A DNA stretch of 64,000 bases from NCBI GenBank assembly GCA_963806735.1, contig CAWEBE010000081.1:388652-452651 (forward strand), read 5' to 3'. Below are positions 10,263-18,948 of this stretch, piece after piece. The position numbers and the translations under genes were made by a program. How positions within the stretch are numbered: the first letter of the stretch is position 1; every line of letters starts with the position of its first letter. The DNA comes from CADEFX01 sp963806735. Its GTDB lineage: Bacteria; Pseudomonadota; Alphaproteobacteria; Rhizobiales; Hyphomicrobiaceae. Below the pieces are notes generated by a model that searched no databases, was not told where the DNA came from, and saw only the letters and a program-made list of their open reading frames with translations.

Positions 10263-11142
10263 AATGCGACCGGTGACGCCGACGGGCATGCTGCGTCCCG
10301 AATATGAGCTGCAGACGTCTGCATCTCGGGACTTCGGCGTTGTCGAGAAACCGCTGACGACGTTCGAGAAGCTGTACAACAACGCCTTTCTCAGGAAGGC
10401 GATGCTGCTTGTGCTGATGGCGGTCGTCTGGGAGCTCTACGCCCGGCGGCTGAACAACCCGCTGCTGGTGCCAACCTTCCTGTCGACCATCGAGGCTTTC
10501 CGTGACGCGATGGTGTCCGGCGAGCTGTTCAGCAAGGCGCTGAACTCCGTTCGGCTTCTCTTGCAGGGATACGCAGTGGGTTTGGTGCTTGCGGTCGCGT
10601 TAACCACGTTTGCGATGATGACGACCCTTGGCAACGATCTGCTCGAGACGCTCACTGCCATGTTCAACCCGCTCCCGGCCATCGCGTTGCTGCCGATCGC
10701 GCTGATCTGGTTCGGGTTGGGGGACAAGAGCATTATTTTCGTTCTGGTGCACTCCGTCCTTTGGGCCGTAGCGCTAAACACTCATTCCGGTTTCAAGTCG
10801 GTTTCGAATACGCTGCGAATGGTGGGTAGAAATTACGGGCTGCGGGGCCTGGGATACGTTCGCAAGATATTGATACCAGCCGCATTTCCCTCAATTCTGA
10901 CCGGCTTGAAAATCGGCTGGGCGTTTGCTTGGCGTACTCTGATTGCCGCCGAATTGGTTTTTGGCGCCAGCTCGGGTAAAGGCGGGCTCGGATGGTTCAT
11001 TTACGAAAGCAAGAACCAGCTAGATATTCCAGCAGTGTTCGCTGGTCTGTTTACCGTGATAACCATCGGATTGCTCGTGGAAAATTTGATTTTCCGAAAC
11101 GTCGAGGCAGCTACGGTCCGTAAGTGGGGCATGCAGAGCTGA
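10255..11142 (+). CDS. ABC transporter permease (TauC/SsuC type)
   Basis: A 295-residue inner-membrane permease with about six hydrophobic segments. The cytoplasmic EAA loop lies near VGRNYGLRGLGYVRKILIPAAFPSILTGLKIGWAFAWRTLIAAEL, where it should contact the ATPase; the C-terminal ENLIFRNVE is typical of SsuC-like permeases. Start ATG 10255 lies inside the end of the ATPase gene; ATG 10264 is a possible alternative. The substrate cannot be read from the sequence. Confidence 0.92.
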   Translation: MNEMRPVTPTGMLRPEYELQTSASRDFGVVEKPLTTFEKLYNNAFLRKAMLLVLMAVVWELYARRLNNPLLVPTFLSTIEAFRDAMVSGELFSKALNSVRLLLQGYAVGLVLAVALTTFAMMTTLGNDLLETLTAMFNPLPAIALLPIALIWFGLGDKSIIFVLVHSVLWAVALNTHSGFKSVSNTLRMVGRNYGLRGLGYVRKILIPAAFPSILTGLKIGWAFAWRTLIAAELVFGASSGKGGLGWFIYESKNQLDIPAVFAGLFTVITIGLLVENLIFRNVEAATVRKWGMQS

Positions 11143-11437
11143 CCCAGGATTGAGCAAAGGGTGCCTCGCGTCCGCCTGCTGACGTCCTATTTCCGCCGTG
11201 ACCGGATGCCAGATCGCGTGCCACCGCCATTGGCCCGAAAGCAGCCCCCAGCTGTTTAGCCGGAACCCGGTTCGATGTTCTCGAGTTGAGGCTTAACGAC
11301 GCAATAGGCCCTTCTTTACGAAAATCGTTGGCATGTGGTTTGCCTGTCAGTAAAGAGGGCTAAGGTTGAGCAGGCTAATCCCAAGCCTAAATCGTGGGCG
11401 CTAATCAAAGAGTTCGTTCATCGTGTCGAGTGGGCAT
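11143..11437. promoter_or_regulatory. Intergenic region with an inverted repeat upstream of the six-gene operon
   Basis: About 295 bases without a gene. GCCCTTCTTTAC (11308-11319) and GTAAAGAGGGC (11350-11360) are complementary apart from one extra T. They are separated by about 30 bases and lie about 80 bases before the first operon gene. They could be an operator pair or the stem of a leader hairpin. Confidence 0.35.
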
Positions 11438-12121
11438 ATGAAGTGCCACGTGTTCGTTGATTTTGACGGCACGATTGCACCTTCAGATACAACTGACCTG
11501 CTGCTCGAAGAGTTCGCAGACCCCAGCTGGCAAGAGATCGAGGAAGATTGGAAAGCGGGACGTATCGGGTCGCGTGAATGTCTCGTCCGTCAGATCGATT
11601 TGGTGCGCGCAACGCCAGTCCAGCTCGATGCATTTCTTGCCCGCATCGATATAGATCCCGGCTTTCCCGAGTTCGTCGGCCTTTGCCAGGACGAGGGCCA
11701 CGAGGTCACGGTCGTATCGGATGGTCTGGACCGAGCCGTCAGCTCGGTCTTGTCCAGAGCGGGCATGGAATTGCCCTATTTCGCCAATCACCTCGAATGG
11801 CTTGGCGCTGACCGTTGGCGGCTGACATTTCCGCACGCACGCAGCGACTGTCGGGCTTTGTCTGGCAATTGCAAATGCCGTTTTGCCGAGGCAGCGGTGG
11901 GTGCCGTACGCATCGTAGTCGGCGACGGGCGGTCCGATTTTTGCGTGGCGGAAGGCGCCGATCTGGTGCTCGCCAAGAGCGCTCTGGCGCGGCACTGCCG
12001 ATCGAGTGATTTGCCGTTTTTCCCGTTTAAATCCTTCGCCGAGGCTACCGATCTCTTGGCTCGCTGGGTCAGGGAGAGCGCAGCCCCAAGCGAGCGGCGT
12101 GAACAGTTGAGGGACGAATAG
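11438..12121 (+). CDS. HAD-IB family phosphatase (MtnX/SerB-like)
   Basis: A 227-residue haloacid-dehalogenase phosphatase. Motif I is FVDFDGTIAPSDTTD with catalytic Asp8 and Asp10, motif II the Ser of VVSDG, and motif III VGDGRSDFCVA with its metal-binding acidic residues. The cap region resembles MtnX-like enzymes (2,3-diketo-5-methylthiopentyl-1-phosphate phosphatase), but no methionine-salvage gene is near, so the substrate is probably a different phosphate ester. ATG 11438 is preferred; GTG 11423 in frame adds five residues. It ends 2 bases before the aminotransferase, a clear operon junction. Confidence 0.88.
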   Translation: MKCHVFVDFDGTIAPSDTTDLLLEEFADPSWQEIEEDWKAGRIGSRECLVRQIDLVRATPVQLDAFLARIDIDPGFPEFVGLCQDEGHEVTVVSDGLDRAVSSVLSRAGMELPYFANHLEWLGADRWRLTFPHARSDCRALSGNCKCRFAEAAVGAVRIVVGDGRSDFCVAEGADLVLAKSALARHCRSSDLPFFPFKSFAEATDLLARWVRESAAPSERREQLRDE

Positions 12122-12123
12122 AG

Positions 12124-13560
12124 ATGCACAAGGCGATGCATTGGCCGGAGAATTCACCCGGCATGAGCAGGAGTGAGCTGACCGAGGCCGAGCTTTTGGA
12201 CCTGGAGTCCAAGTACTGTTCACACGGCGATACGGTCCACTACACCAACCCGCCGAAGATCTTCGAGCGGTGCGAAGGCTCCTTCATCTACGACACGGCC
12301 GGTCGCGAGTATCTCGACCTCCAAATGTGGTACTCGGCCGTCAACTTCGGCTATCGGAACCGGCGCCTCAACAATGCGGTCATGCGCCAGCTCGAGACGC
12401 TACCGCAGGTGGCCAGCCAATATCTTCACCGTGAGAAGATCGAGCTTGCCACTATCATCGCGCAGGACGCGGAAAAGAAATTTGGCACCAGGGGCCGCGT
12501 GCATTTCAACGTGGGTGGGAGCCAGGCGGTCGAGGACAGCCTCAAGCTCGTGCGCAACGCCAAGAACGGCAAGAGCCTGATGTTTGCCTTCGAGGGCGGC
12601 TACCACGGCCGAACACTCGGGGCCTCGGCGATCACGTCTTCCTACCGATACCGCCGGCGCTATGGGCATTTCGGCGATCGGGCTCATTTCGTGCCCTTTC
12701 CGTATCATTTCCGCGGTCCGAAAGGCATGACCAAGGAAGAGTACGGACACCACTGCGTGAAGCAATTCGAGCGTCTGTTCGAGACCGAATACCACGGCGT
12801 CTGGGATCCCAAAGCGGGTCAGGCTGAGTACGCGGCGTTCTATGTCGAGACGCTTCAGGGCACCGGTGGCTACGTTAAGCCGCCGATGAATTTCTTCCGT
12901 GAGCTCAAGAAGGTGCTCGACAAGTACGGCATTCTGCTCGTCGTCGACGACATCCAGATGGGCTTTTTCCGTACCGGCAAGCTGTGGTCCATCGAGCATT
13001 TCGGTGTCACACCGGATGTCATCGTCTTCGGCAAGGCGCTGACCAATGGGCTCAATCCACTATCCGGAATCTGGGCGCGCGAAGAGCTGATCAATCCCGA
13101 GGTCTTTCCCGTCGGATCGACACACTCGACCTTCAACGCCAATCCCATGGGTACGGCGGTCGCGCTCGAAGCCATGCGCATGATGGGCGAGACCGACTAC
13201 GAATCTATGGTGATGGAGAAAGGTGCCTACCTGCTCGAGGGGCTAGAGGACCTCAAGCGCCGCTACAAGGTGGTGGGCGACGTGGATGGCCTGGGCCTCG
13301 CCTTACGCGTGGAGATTTGCGAGCCGCACGACAGCTTTACGCCCTCCAAGGCCATTGTCGATCGCATGGTCGACGAGGCGCTGAAGGCCGATATGGAGGT
13401 CGGCGGCCGCAAGTACGGCGTCGTGCTCGACATCGGCGGCTACTACAAGAACGTCATCACGTTGGCGCCGAGCCTGCACATCACCAAGGACGAGATTGAT
13501 CTTGCGCTGAAGCTGCTCGACCGCTTGCTGCATCGCGTCAGCAAAAGCGCGACGGCTTGA
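12124..13560 (+). CDS. Class III PLP-dependent aminotransferase
   Basis: A 478-residue fold-type I aminotransferase. It has the class III pattern: FAFEGGYHGRTLGASAIT in the middle, VVDDIQMGFFRTGKLWS (PLP-binding Asp) and VIVFGKALTNG with the Schiff-base lysine at Lys304, then the STHSTFNANPMG segment. Such enzymes move an amino group onto an aldehyde or ketone of an omega-amino acid, diamine or sugar-like acceptor. In the operon it may aminate the product dephosphorylated by the HAD enzyme (inference). The acceptor is unknown; the protein does not look like a standard ArgD or HemL. Confidence 0.9.
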   Translation: MHKAMHWPENSPGMSRSELTEAELLDLESKYCSHGDTVHYTNPPKIFERCEGSFIYDTAGREYLDLQMWYSAVNFGYRNRRLNNAVMRQLETLPQVASQYLHREKIELATIIAQDAEKKFGTRGRVHFNVGGSQAVEDSLKLVRNAKNGKSLMFAFEGGYHGRTLGASAITSSYRYRRRYGHFGDRAHFVPFPYHFRGPKGMTKEEYGHHCVKQFERLFETEYHGVWDPKAGQAEYAAFYVETLQGTGGYVKPPMNFFRELKKVLDKYGILLVVDDIQMGFFRTGKLWSIEHFGVTPDVIVFGKALTNGLNPLSGIWAREELINPEVFPVGSTHSTFNANPMGTAVALEAMRMMGETDYESMVMEKGAYLLEGLEDLKRRYKVVGDVDGLGLALRVEICEPHDSFTPSKAIVDRMVDEALKADMEVGGRKYGVVLDIGGYYKNVITLAPSLHITKDEIDLALKLLDRLLHRVSKSATA

Positions 13561-13653
13561 GGAACGGAACCAACAGGCCTTGAGCCACGTTGCCGGCCGG
13601 GTTCGGGAATACCGACCCGGCCGCAATGTCGCAGCGAGGAAGGAGGGACGGGA

Positions 13654-14022
13654 GTGACGCCGACCATTGCCCTGCTGTTTGCTGCCTCGATTACGGCAGA
13701 CGTGGTCGGTCAGATCCTTTTCAAGATCGGCGCCGAGCGGCTGCCCGATTTTCGGGGAACGGAGAAGCTCGCGTTTTTCAAGGGGCTGCTGGCGGACTGG
13801 TGGCTGCTGGCTGGAATCGCCACCTATGCCATCGAACTCGTGATTTGGCTCAGGATCCTGGCCGAAGTGCCGATTTCGGTCGCTTTTCCCCTGGCCAGCG
13901 CAAATTTCCTCGGCGTCGCCCTGGCGAGCCGAGTGATCTTGAAGGAGCAGATCGGACGGGCCCAATGGGCTGGGGCCGTCTGCATCACGATCGGGGTAGC
14001 ACTCGTTGCAAGCAGTGCCTAG
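13654..14022 (+). CDS. Small DMT/SMR-type membrane transporter subunit (EamA-like), first of a pair
   Basis: A 122-residue protein of four hydrophobic helices starting at GTG 13654 after a strong AGGAGGG. The pattern (ITADVVGQILFKIGAE in helix 1, AEVPISVAFPLASANFLGVALASRVILKEQIGRAQWAGAVCITIGVALV at the end) is that of half-size small multidrug resistance proteins and of ArnE/ArnF. It lacks the catalytic Glu14 setting of EmrE as far as I can see. A second, different four-helix protein ends the operon, suggesting a heterodimer that flips or exports the pathway product. Confidence 0.82.
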   Translation: MTPTIALLFAASITADVVGQILFKIGAERLPDFRGTEKLAFFKGLLADWWLLAGIATYAIELVIWLRILAEVPISVAFPLASANFLGVALASRVILKEQIGRAQWAGAVCITIGVALVASSA

Positions 14023-14077
14023 AACGTTTAGGCACACAGAGAGCATGGGCGTGTAACAAGCGGAATATAGAAAGAAA

Positions 14078-14935
14078 ATGACAATCAAAGACCGGAGTAC
14101 TTTTCATGCGGGAGGCCGCGTGGGCTTCCTCCTGATCCATGGGCTGGGCGGCACTCCCGTGGAGCTGCGGTTCGTTGCCCAGGGGCTCGCGCGCGCCGGA
14201 CACACGGTCTACTGCTGCCAGCTTGCCGGTCACTGCGGCAGCATTGAGGAATTGCGTACGTCGACCTGGCAGCAGTGGTATGCGAGCGTCGAGCAGGCAC
14301 ACGACCGCCTGAAAGAGCATTGCGACGTTATCGTCGCCGGCGGCCTCTCCATGGGCGCCATCCTGGCGCTGCATTTGGCGCATCGCCGGCCGAGCGACGT
14401 TCACGGGCTGGCGCTCTATGCTCCAACGCTGAAGCTCGATGGCTGGTCCATGCCCTGGTATTCGATCTTTCTGCGGCTGGTAAGGCCCACGGGTATCAAG
14501 CTCGAGTTCAACCTGCCCGAGCATGAACCTTACGGCATTAAAGACGAGCGGCTTAGAGCGTTCGTGGTCGGCAGCATGCTGAGCGGGGATAGCTCGGAAG
14601 CGGGCGTTTTCTCGACGCCGTTGCGGTCCTTCGCTCATTTCAACAGCTTGGTCAGCGTCGTGAAGAAGGAGCTCGGTGAAATCACGACGCCCGCGTTGGT
14701 CATGCATCCGCGCAATGACGATATCGCGAGCATCGACAACGCTCTCTATCTTCAGCGCAAATTGGGCGGCCTCGTCGACATGGTGGTAATGGATGACAGC
14801 TACCACATTATTACGCTGGACCGGCAACGACATCTCGTCGTCGAGCGGTCGTTAACGTTCGCCTCGGCATTGGAGAAAGAGTCGGCTCGACGCGCAACGG
14901 CGGCACGCCCGTTGCACCGTATCGCGGCTGAATGA
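14078..14935 (+). CDS. Alpha/beta-hydrolase (carboxylesterase/lysophospholipase-like)
   Basis: A 285-residue hydrolase. The oxyanion segment HGLGGTPVELRFVAQGLARAG follows strand 3, the nucleophile elbow is GGLSMGA with Ser91, an acidic residue follows MHPRNDD, and the catalytic His is His243 in DDSYHIIT. The HGLGGTP start and the short lid resemble the monoacylglycerol/carboxylesterase group. It probably handles an acyl ester, either hydrolysing or transferring it. Its stop overlaps the next gene's ATG by four bases, so the two are translationally coupled. Confidence 0.88.
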   Translation: MTIKDRSTFHAGGRVGFLLIHGLGGTPVELRFVAQGLARAGHTVYCCQLAGHCGSIEELRTSTWQQWYASVEQAHDRLKEHCDVIVAGGLSMGAILALHLAHRRPSDVHGLALYAPTLKLDGWSMPWYSIFLRLVRPTGIKLEFNLPEHEPYGIKDERLRAFVVGSMLSGDSSEAGVFSTPLRSFAHFNSLVSVVKKELGEITTPALVMHPRNDDIASIDNALYLQRKLGGLVDMVVMDDSYHIITLDRQRHLVVERSLTFASALEKESARRATAARPLHRIAAE

Positions 14936-16107
14936 CGGATGATCGGCTCCTCAACACAAAATTGCACCCTGGCGTTGGCGCGGTAGCGCGCCACGACTGG
15001 GATCGCCTGTTTCCCGAGGATGCCGAGGGTTGGTCGTACTATTCAGCCTGCGAGGCCGTCCCGCCGCCAGGGTTTCAGTTCAAAGCCATTACCGTGGAGA
15101 GGGCTGGTCGCATCGTAGCGGCAGCTCCGGTCTTTCATGTCACGTATCGTCTTGATACGCCGCTGCAGGGTGCCTGGCGTCCATTCGGGGACTGGTTGAG
15201 CCGCAACGTCCCAAAACTGGTCAGCTTGCGCCTCATGGGCCTCGGGTCGCCTTTGGCCGATCGCTGCCATTTCGGCCTTGCCGCCGAGCTCAGTGCTAGC
15301 GAGAAGGGCCGAGTTGCTGCGGCATTGCTCGACGGGTTCGAACGGTATGCAGCAGAAGAAAATATTCCCCTCTTGGCCATCAAGGATCTCGCAGACCGTG
15401 ATGCCGCGGATCTACACCGGCCGTTGACCGAGGCGGGATATACCCATATTGCCGGGCTCCCAGTGGCCGTCCTGGATCTCCCTTTCAAGGGTGAGGCGGA
15501 ATACATCGCCAGCCTGTCCGCCAACAATCGCAGCACGCTGCGGCGCAAGTTGAACGGAGCCGGTGGGGTGCGGGTCGAGCTTGTGCACTCCATCGCCGGC
15601 CTGGAGGAAGAGATCTTTGCGCTATACGAATCCACGCGCGCCAACAGCCGTTTCGACTATGGTGACTTCGAGCAGCTATCGCCCGAGTACTTCAAGCGGG
15701 TGATGGAGAATCTGGGAGATCGGGCCGCTTGTATCCTGTGCTGGGTCGATGGCCGCCTGCTGGCTTTCAAGCTGCTCTTTATCGAACCCGGACGCGTGAT
15801 CGACAAATTCTTTGGCATGCGCTATCCGGAAGGCCGACAGCACAACCTGTTCTTCGTAAGCTGGATGCGTGCGATACGGTTCTGCATCGAGCACGGTATA
15901 GTACGGTATCAATCCGGCCAGACCGCGTACGAGCAGAAAGTGCGGCTCGGCAGCAGGCTCGACAATTTGTCCGTCTATTTTCGCCATCGCGGTCGGGTAT
16001 CCAACCGGATTTTCAAGACGTTTGCGCCGCTGATCGCGTTCGACAAGATGGACCCAGAGCTCATGCAAATCCGTAAGCGAGCACGACCTGCGCGTGAGCG
16101 CATCTGA
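14932..16107 (+). CDS. FemAB/BioF2-like GNAT acyltransferase
   Basis: A 391-residue protein of the double-GNAT group (Acetyltransf_6 / FemAB-like). The characteristic LSANNRSTLRRKLNGAGG segment lies near residues 197-214. The second half has FGMRYPEGRQHNLFFVSWMRAIRFCIEHG and YQSGQTAYEQKVRLGSRL, the usual end of the BioF2-like fold. Members transfer acyl or aminoacyl groups to amines. The start ATG overlaps the hydrolase stop. I infer acylation of the amine made by the class III aminotransferase. Confidence 0.82.
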   Translation: MTDDRLLNTKLHPGVGAVARHDWDRLFPEDAEGWSYYSACEAVPPPGFQFKAITVERAGRIVAAAPVFHVTYRLDTPLQGAWRPFGDWLSRNVPKLVSLRLMGLGSPLADRCHFGLAAELSASEKGRVAAALLDGFERYAAEENIPLLAIKDLADRDAADLHRPLTEAGYTHIAGLPVAVLDLPFKGEAEYIASLSANNRSTLRRKLNGAGGVRVELVHSIAGLEEEIFALYESTRANSRFDYGDFEQLSPEYFKRVMENLGDRAACILCWVDGRLLAFKLLFIEPGRVIDKFFGMRYPEGRQHNLFFVSWMRAIRFCIEHGIVRYQSGQTAYEQKVRLGSRLDNLSVYFRHRGRVSNRIFKTFAPLIAFDKMDPELMQIRKRARPARERI

Positions 16108-16116
16108 TTGCGCAAT

Positions 16117-16485
16117 ATGGTCTCTCACAAAGACATTTCGCTCTGGGTGCTCTTCCTCACGCTTGCGACACTGACGCAGCTCGCCTTCAAGTGGGGCGGA
16201 ACTGAGCTTGAAGGCTTGGAGTTCGGAGCAGCGTGGTTCGAGGTGATGCTGAGCACGCCGGCCGTGGGCCTCGCCATTGCCGGCTACATCATCATGTTCG
16301 TGGTGTGGCTCCTGATCCTGCAGCGGACCGATCTCAACCGCGCCTTCAGCATGACCGGCCTGATCTATGTAACGGTGCCGGCCTTTGCCTGGATGATCTT
16401 CGGAGAGCAGATTGGATGGCTCCGGGCGACCGGCATCGCACTGATCATCGCCGGGGTCAGCCTGATGGGCCGGCACGAAGCCTAG
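16117..16485 (+). CDS. Small DMT/SMR-type membrane transporter subunit, second of a pair
   Basis: A 122-residue four-helix membrane protein (ISLWVLFLTLATLTQLAFKWGG as helix 1; VPAFAWMIFGEQIGWLRATGIALIIAGVSLMG as helices 3-4). It is distinct from, but of the same type as, the product at 13654-14022. ATG 16117 is my choice; TTG 16108 directly after the previous stop is possible. It closes the operon and is convergent with a GNAT gene only 7 bases away. Confidence 0.8.
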   Translation: MVSHKDISLWVLFLTLATLTQLAFKWGGTELEGLEFGAAWFEVMLSTPAVGLAIAGYIIMFVVWLLILQRTDLNRAFSMTGLIYVTVPAFAWMIFGEQIGWLRATGIALIIAGVSLMGRHEA

Positions 16486-16492
16486 CGCACGG

Positions 16493-17071
16493 TCACGCGG
16501 CCCTTACCAGGCGCGTTTGCAGATCGAGGACAGCCAGCATGAACCCGACGCGATCGTCGACAGCTTCCGCCAGCATCGAGAAGTAGTTGGCGCCGTCAGG
16601 CACGATCTCGCCGATGACTTCGCCGTACTCGAAGTGCAGTTCCGCCTCGTACTTGCGTGCGATGGCCTGCATCTTGGAGTTCTCGGCGAGGCAGCTCATA
16701 TATAGCGTCTGCACGCCTCGGTTGCGGGCGGCGCGAATGACGCGGCCCATCAGCTCGGTGCCGATGCCCTGATCCTGGTAGGCTTTTTCCACCGAGAAAG
16801 CGGCCTCCGCCTCGCGCCCCCAAGTATCGCCCAGCTTTCGGAGCTCTGCTGCCGCTCGCACCTCCCTGTCGTCGATGAAGGCGAACACCAGGCTGCCCAT
16901 CTCGCTCATGCGGGCGGCATAGTCCTCGATGAATACATCGGCGACGCCATGGGCGAAGCGCAAGCGCCGGCTGTTCTTGTCGAGCCGCAGGAGATGGTTG
17001 CGGAAGCTGTCGCTTTCGGATGGCCAGAGCTTGCGGAAGACGCCCTCGGGCAGACGCGCATCATTGCTCAT
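16493..17071 (-). CDS. GNAT family N-acetyltransferase
   Basis: A 192-residue acetyltransferase. The acetyl-CoA loop region is FSVEKAYQDQGIGTELMGRVIRAARNRGV (Q/RxxGxG-type motif QDQGIG), followed by LYMSCLAENSKMQAIARKY, the usual end of the domain. The start at Met 17071 gives the compact family length (SNDARLPEGVFRKLWPSE); the frame is open to 17209 but the extra residues look like leader sequence. The substrate is unknown. Confidence 0.85.
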   Translation of the reverse strand: MSNDARLPEGVFRKLWPSESDSFRNHLLRLDKNSRRLRFAHGVADVFIEDYAARMSEMGSLVFAFIDDREVRAAAELRKLGDTWGREAEAAFSVEKAYQDQGIGTELMGRVIRAARNRGVQTLYMSCLAENSKMQAIARKYEAELHFEYGEVIGEIVPDGANYFSMLAEAVDDRVGFMLAVLDLQTRLVRAA

Positions 17072-17427
17072 GAGACTTGCACTCCGCTTTGTATTGGGCG
17101 TCTCCAGGACAAACGTTGGCCTCATCCAGGCGATCACCGCACCCGGGTATATTGCATTGCACAATATTGCCGTCGAATGACAAAGATTTGTAGGGGATTT
17201 TTTATGCAAATCCGTGGTTTATATATGTGCTGCGACACAGCAATACGGGCGTCGAATGGCGGGTTTCTGGGCGGATCGCTTGACCCTCGCAAGCGGACCC
17301 GCTAGCGGTCGCGCCTGTGGTGGGGAAGTTGAGTTCCAGCACAAAGCCGCTGTTCGGAGATCATGTCGGGTGCCGGCCTGCGCGCCAGCGCACGCCAGAA
17401 GCCGACCTCCGTAAGTGTCAACCGCAC
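17072..17427. promoter_or_regulatory. Divergent promoter region between GNAT gene and zapE
   Basis: About 355 bases without a gene, locally AT-rich near 17150-17230, where a TATTG...CAATA inverted pair sits (17149-17165). This is the likely promoter area for both flanking genes. I cannot name a regulator. Confidence 0.35.
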
Positions 17428-18549
17428 ATGCCGAAGACATTGTACGAGCGCTTGATGGCGCGGGTTGCTGCCGGGGAGATGGAGGCCGACGAGGCCCAGC
17501 TCGCAGCCGCGCGGCAACTGGATGCCCTTGCTTCCGAGCTGACGACATGGCGGCCGAGCCGCGGCTGGAGCCTTGCGGGTCTATTCGGCCCCAAAAGGGA
17601 GCCGCCGCGAGGCCTCTACATTCATGGCAAGGTCGGTCGCGGCAAGACCATGCTGCTGGACATGTTTTTTGAGACGGTCGTCTTCGAGCCGAAGCGCCGC
17701 ATTCATTTTCACGAGTTCATGGCCGAAACGCATGACCGCATCGGGGTTGCTCGCGAGCGAGTTGAAGGCGATCCTATTCCGCACGTTGCGGCCGAGATCG
17801 CACAAGGCTGCGGCCTGTTGTGCTTTGATGAGCTGCACATCACCGACATCGCCGATGCAACCATCCTTGGGCGCCTCTTTGCGGGGTTATTCGAGAGAAA
17901 GGTGGTGGTGGTCGCGACATCCAACTCGCACCCGCACGATTTGTACAAAAATGGACTCAATAGAGAACACTTCCTGCCGTTCATCGATCTGGTCGAACGA
18001 CATATGGATGTGCTCGAGTTGGTGGCGGAGAAGGACTTCCGCTTGGAGAAGCTGACTGGTCAGTCGCTCTATTTTGCGCCGTTGACGGAAGCTGCACGCA
18101 GGGCGCTGCGGGCCGCTTTCACACGCCTCACCGGCGTCGGCCGCGGTAGGTCCGTGGACCTCAATGTCAAAGGACGCATTCTGCGGGTACCGGAGGCCGC
18201 ACGTGGCGTGGCCCATTTCAGTTTTGCGGATCTGTGCGAAAAACCGCTGGGTACACTCGATTTTCTGCACATCGCGCACGCTTTTCACACGGTGATCATC
18301 GAGGGCATCCCAAAGCTGCGGCCCGAGCGACGCAACGAGGCGCGGCGCTTCATCAACCTGATTGATACGCTCTACGACGCCCGTGTCGGACTAATTGCGT
18401 CGGCCGAGGCCGAGCCTGACGAGCTGTATCCGGCCGGCGATGCTGCCATTCTGTTCGAGCGGACCGCGAGCCGGCTGATCGAAATGCGCAGCGCCGAGTA
18501 TCTCGCCGGGCGCATGGCACGCATCAAGGAGATCGCGCCGGCTCGTTGA
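17428..18549 (+). CDS. zapE: Cell division protein ZapE (AFG1-like ATPase)
   Basis: A 373-residue P-loop ATPase of the ZapE/AFG1 family, which acts at the Z-ring and, in mitochondria, in protein quality control. It starts MPKTLYERLMARVAAGEMEAD, typical of ZapE. Walker A is GKVGRGKTML (~67-76) and Walker B LLCFDELHITD with Asp134-Glu135; VVATSNSHPHDLYKNGLNREHFLPFI is the family's sensor region. I use ATG 17428 although the frame is open to 17317. Its 3' end overlaps the convergent bolA gene by 26 bases. Confidence 0.93.
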   Translation: MPKTLYERLMARVAAGEMEADEAQLAAARQLDALASELTTWRPSRGWSLAGLFGPKREPPRGLYIHGKVGRGKTMLLDMFFETVVFEPKRRIHFHEFMAETHDRIGVARERVEGDPIPHVAAEIAQGCGLLCFDELHITDIADATILGRLFAGLFERKVVVVATSNSHPHDLYKNGLNREHFLPFIDLVERHMDVLELVAEKDFRLEKLTGQSLYFAPLTEAARRALRAAFTRLTGVGRGRSVDLNVKGRILRVPEAARGVAHFSFADLCEKPLGTLDFLHIAHAFHTVIIEGIPKLRPERRNEARRFINLIDTLYDARVGLIASAEAEPDELYPAGDAAILFERTASRLIEMRSAEYLAGRMARIKEIAPAR

Positions 18550-18817
18550 GGCTCTCGCCGGGTGCCAAGGCCCGAATCGCCAGAGCATGGACGCGGCCTC
18601 GCAGCAACTCGGCGACGGCTGCGTTGACCATGCGATGCCGCTCGACGCGAGATTTGCCGGCGAACTTCGGCGATACCACCAGCACGCGGAAATGGCTCTC
18701 CCCGGTGTCGGGGGAGGATCGATGACCGGCATGCATGTGAGACTCGTTGACGATGTCGAGCCTGATAGGCTCGAGCTCCACCATCAGTTTCTCACGCAGC
18801 ATCTGCTCGGAGGACAT
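18524..18817 (-). CDS. BolA family protein
   Basis: A 97-residue BolA-fold protein (class II KH-like), thought to work with monothiol glutaredoxins in iron-sulfur and iron signalling. Signature: LDIVNESHMHAGHRSSPDTGESHFRVLVVS, then HRMVNAAVAELLRGRVHALAIRAL. His residues of the HMHAGH segment are candidate cluster ligands. It overlaps the zapE end on the opposite strand. Confidence 0.92.
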   Translation of the reverse strand: MSSEQMLREKLMVELEPIRLDIVNESHMHAGHRSSPDTGESHFRVLVVSPKFAGKSRVERHRMVNAAVAELLRGRVHALAIRALAPGESLNEPARSP

Positions 18818-18948
18818 CAGAGGGCCATTTGTCCAAAATAGAGTAGTGCATTATCACCGATGTCCAGGTTGCCGCGGCGCAACAGCAGGTGCAAGGGCTC
18901 CGGTAGCGCTTGTCTGGTAGCCTGCTCTCGGATCATACTCGAACGCTC

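Noticed and set aside
11438..12121. HAD phosphatase as a methionine-salvage MtnX
   Set aside because: The sequence is MtnX-like, but no other salvage gene is near and its operon partners point to another pathway.
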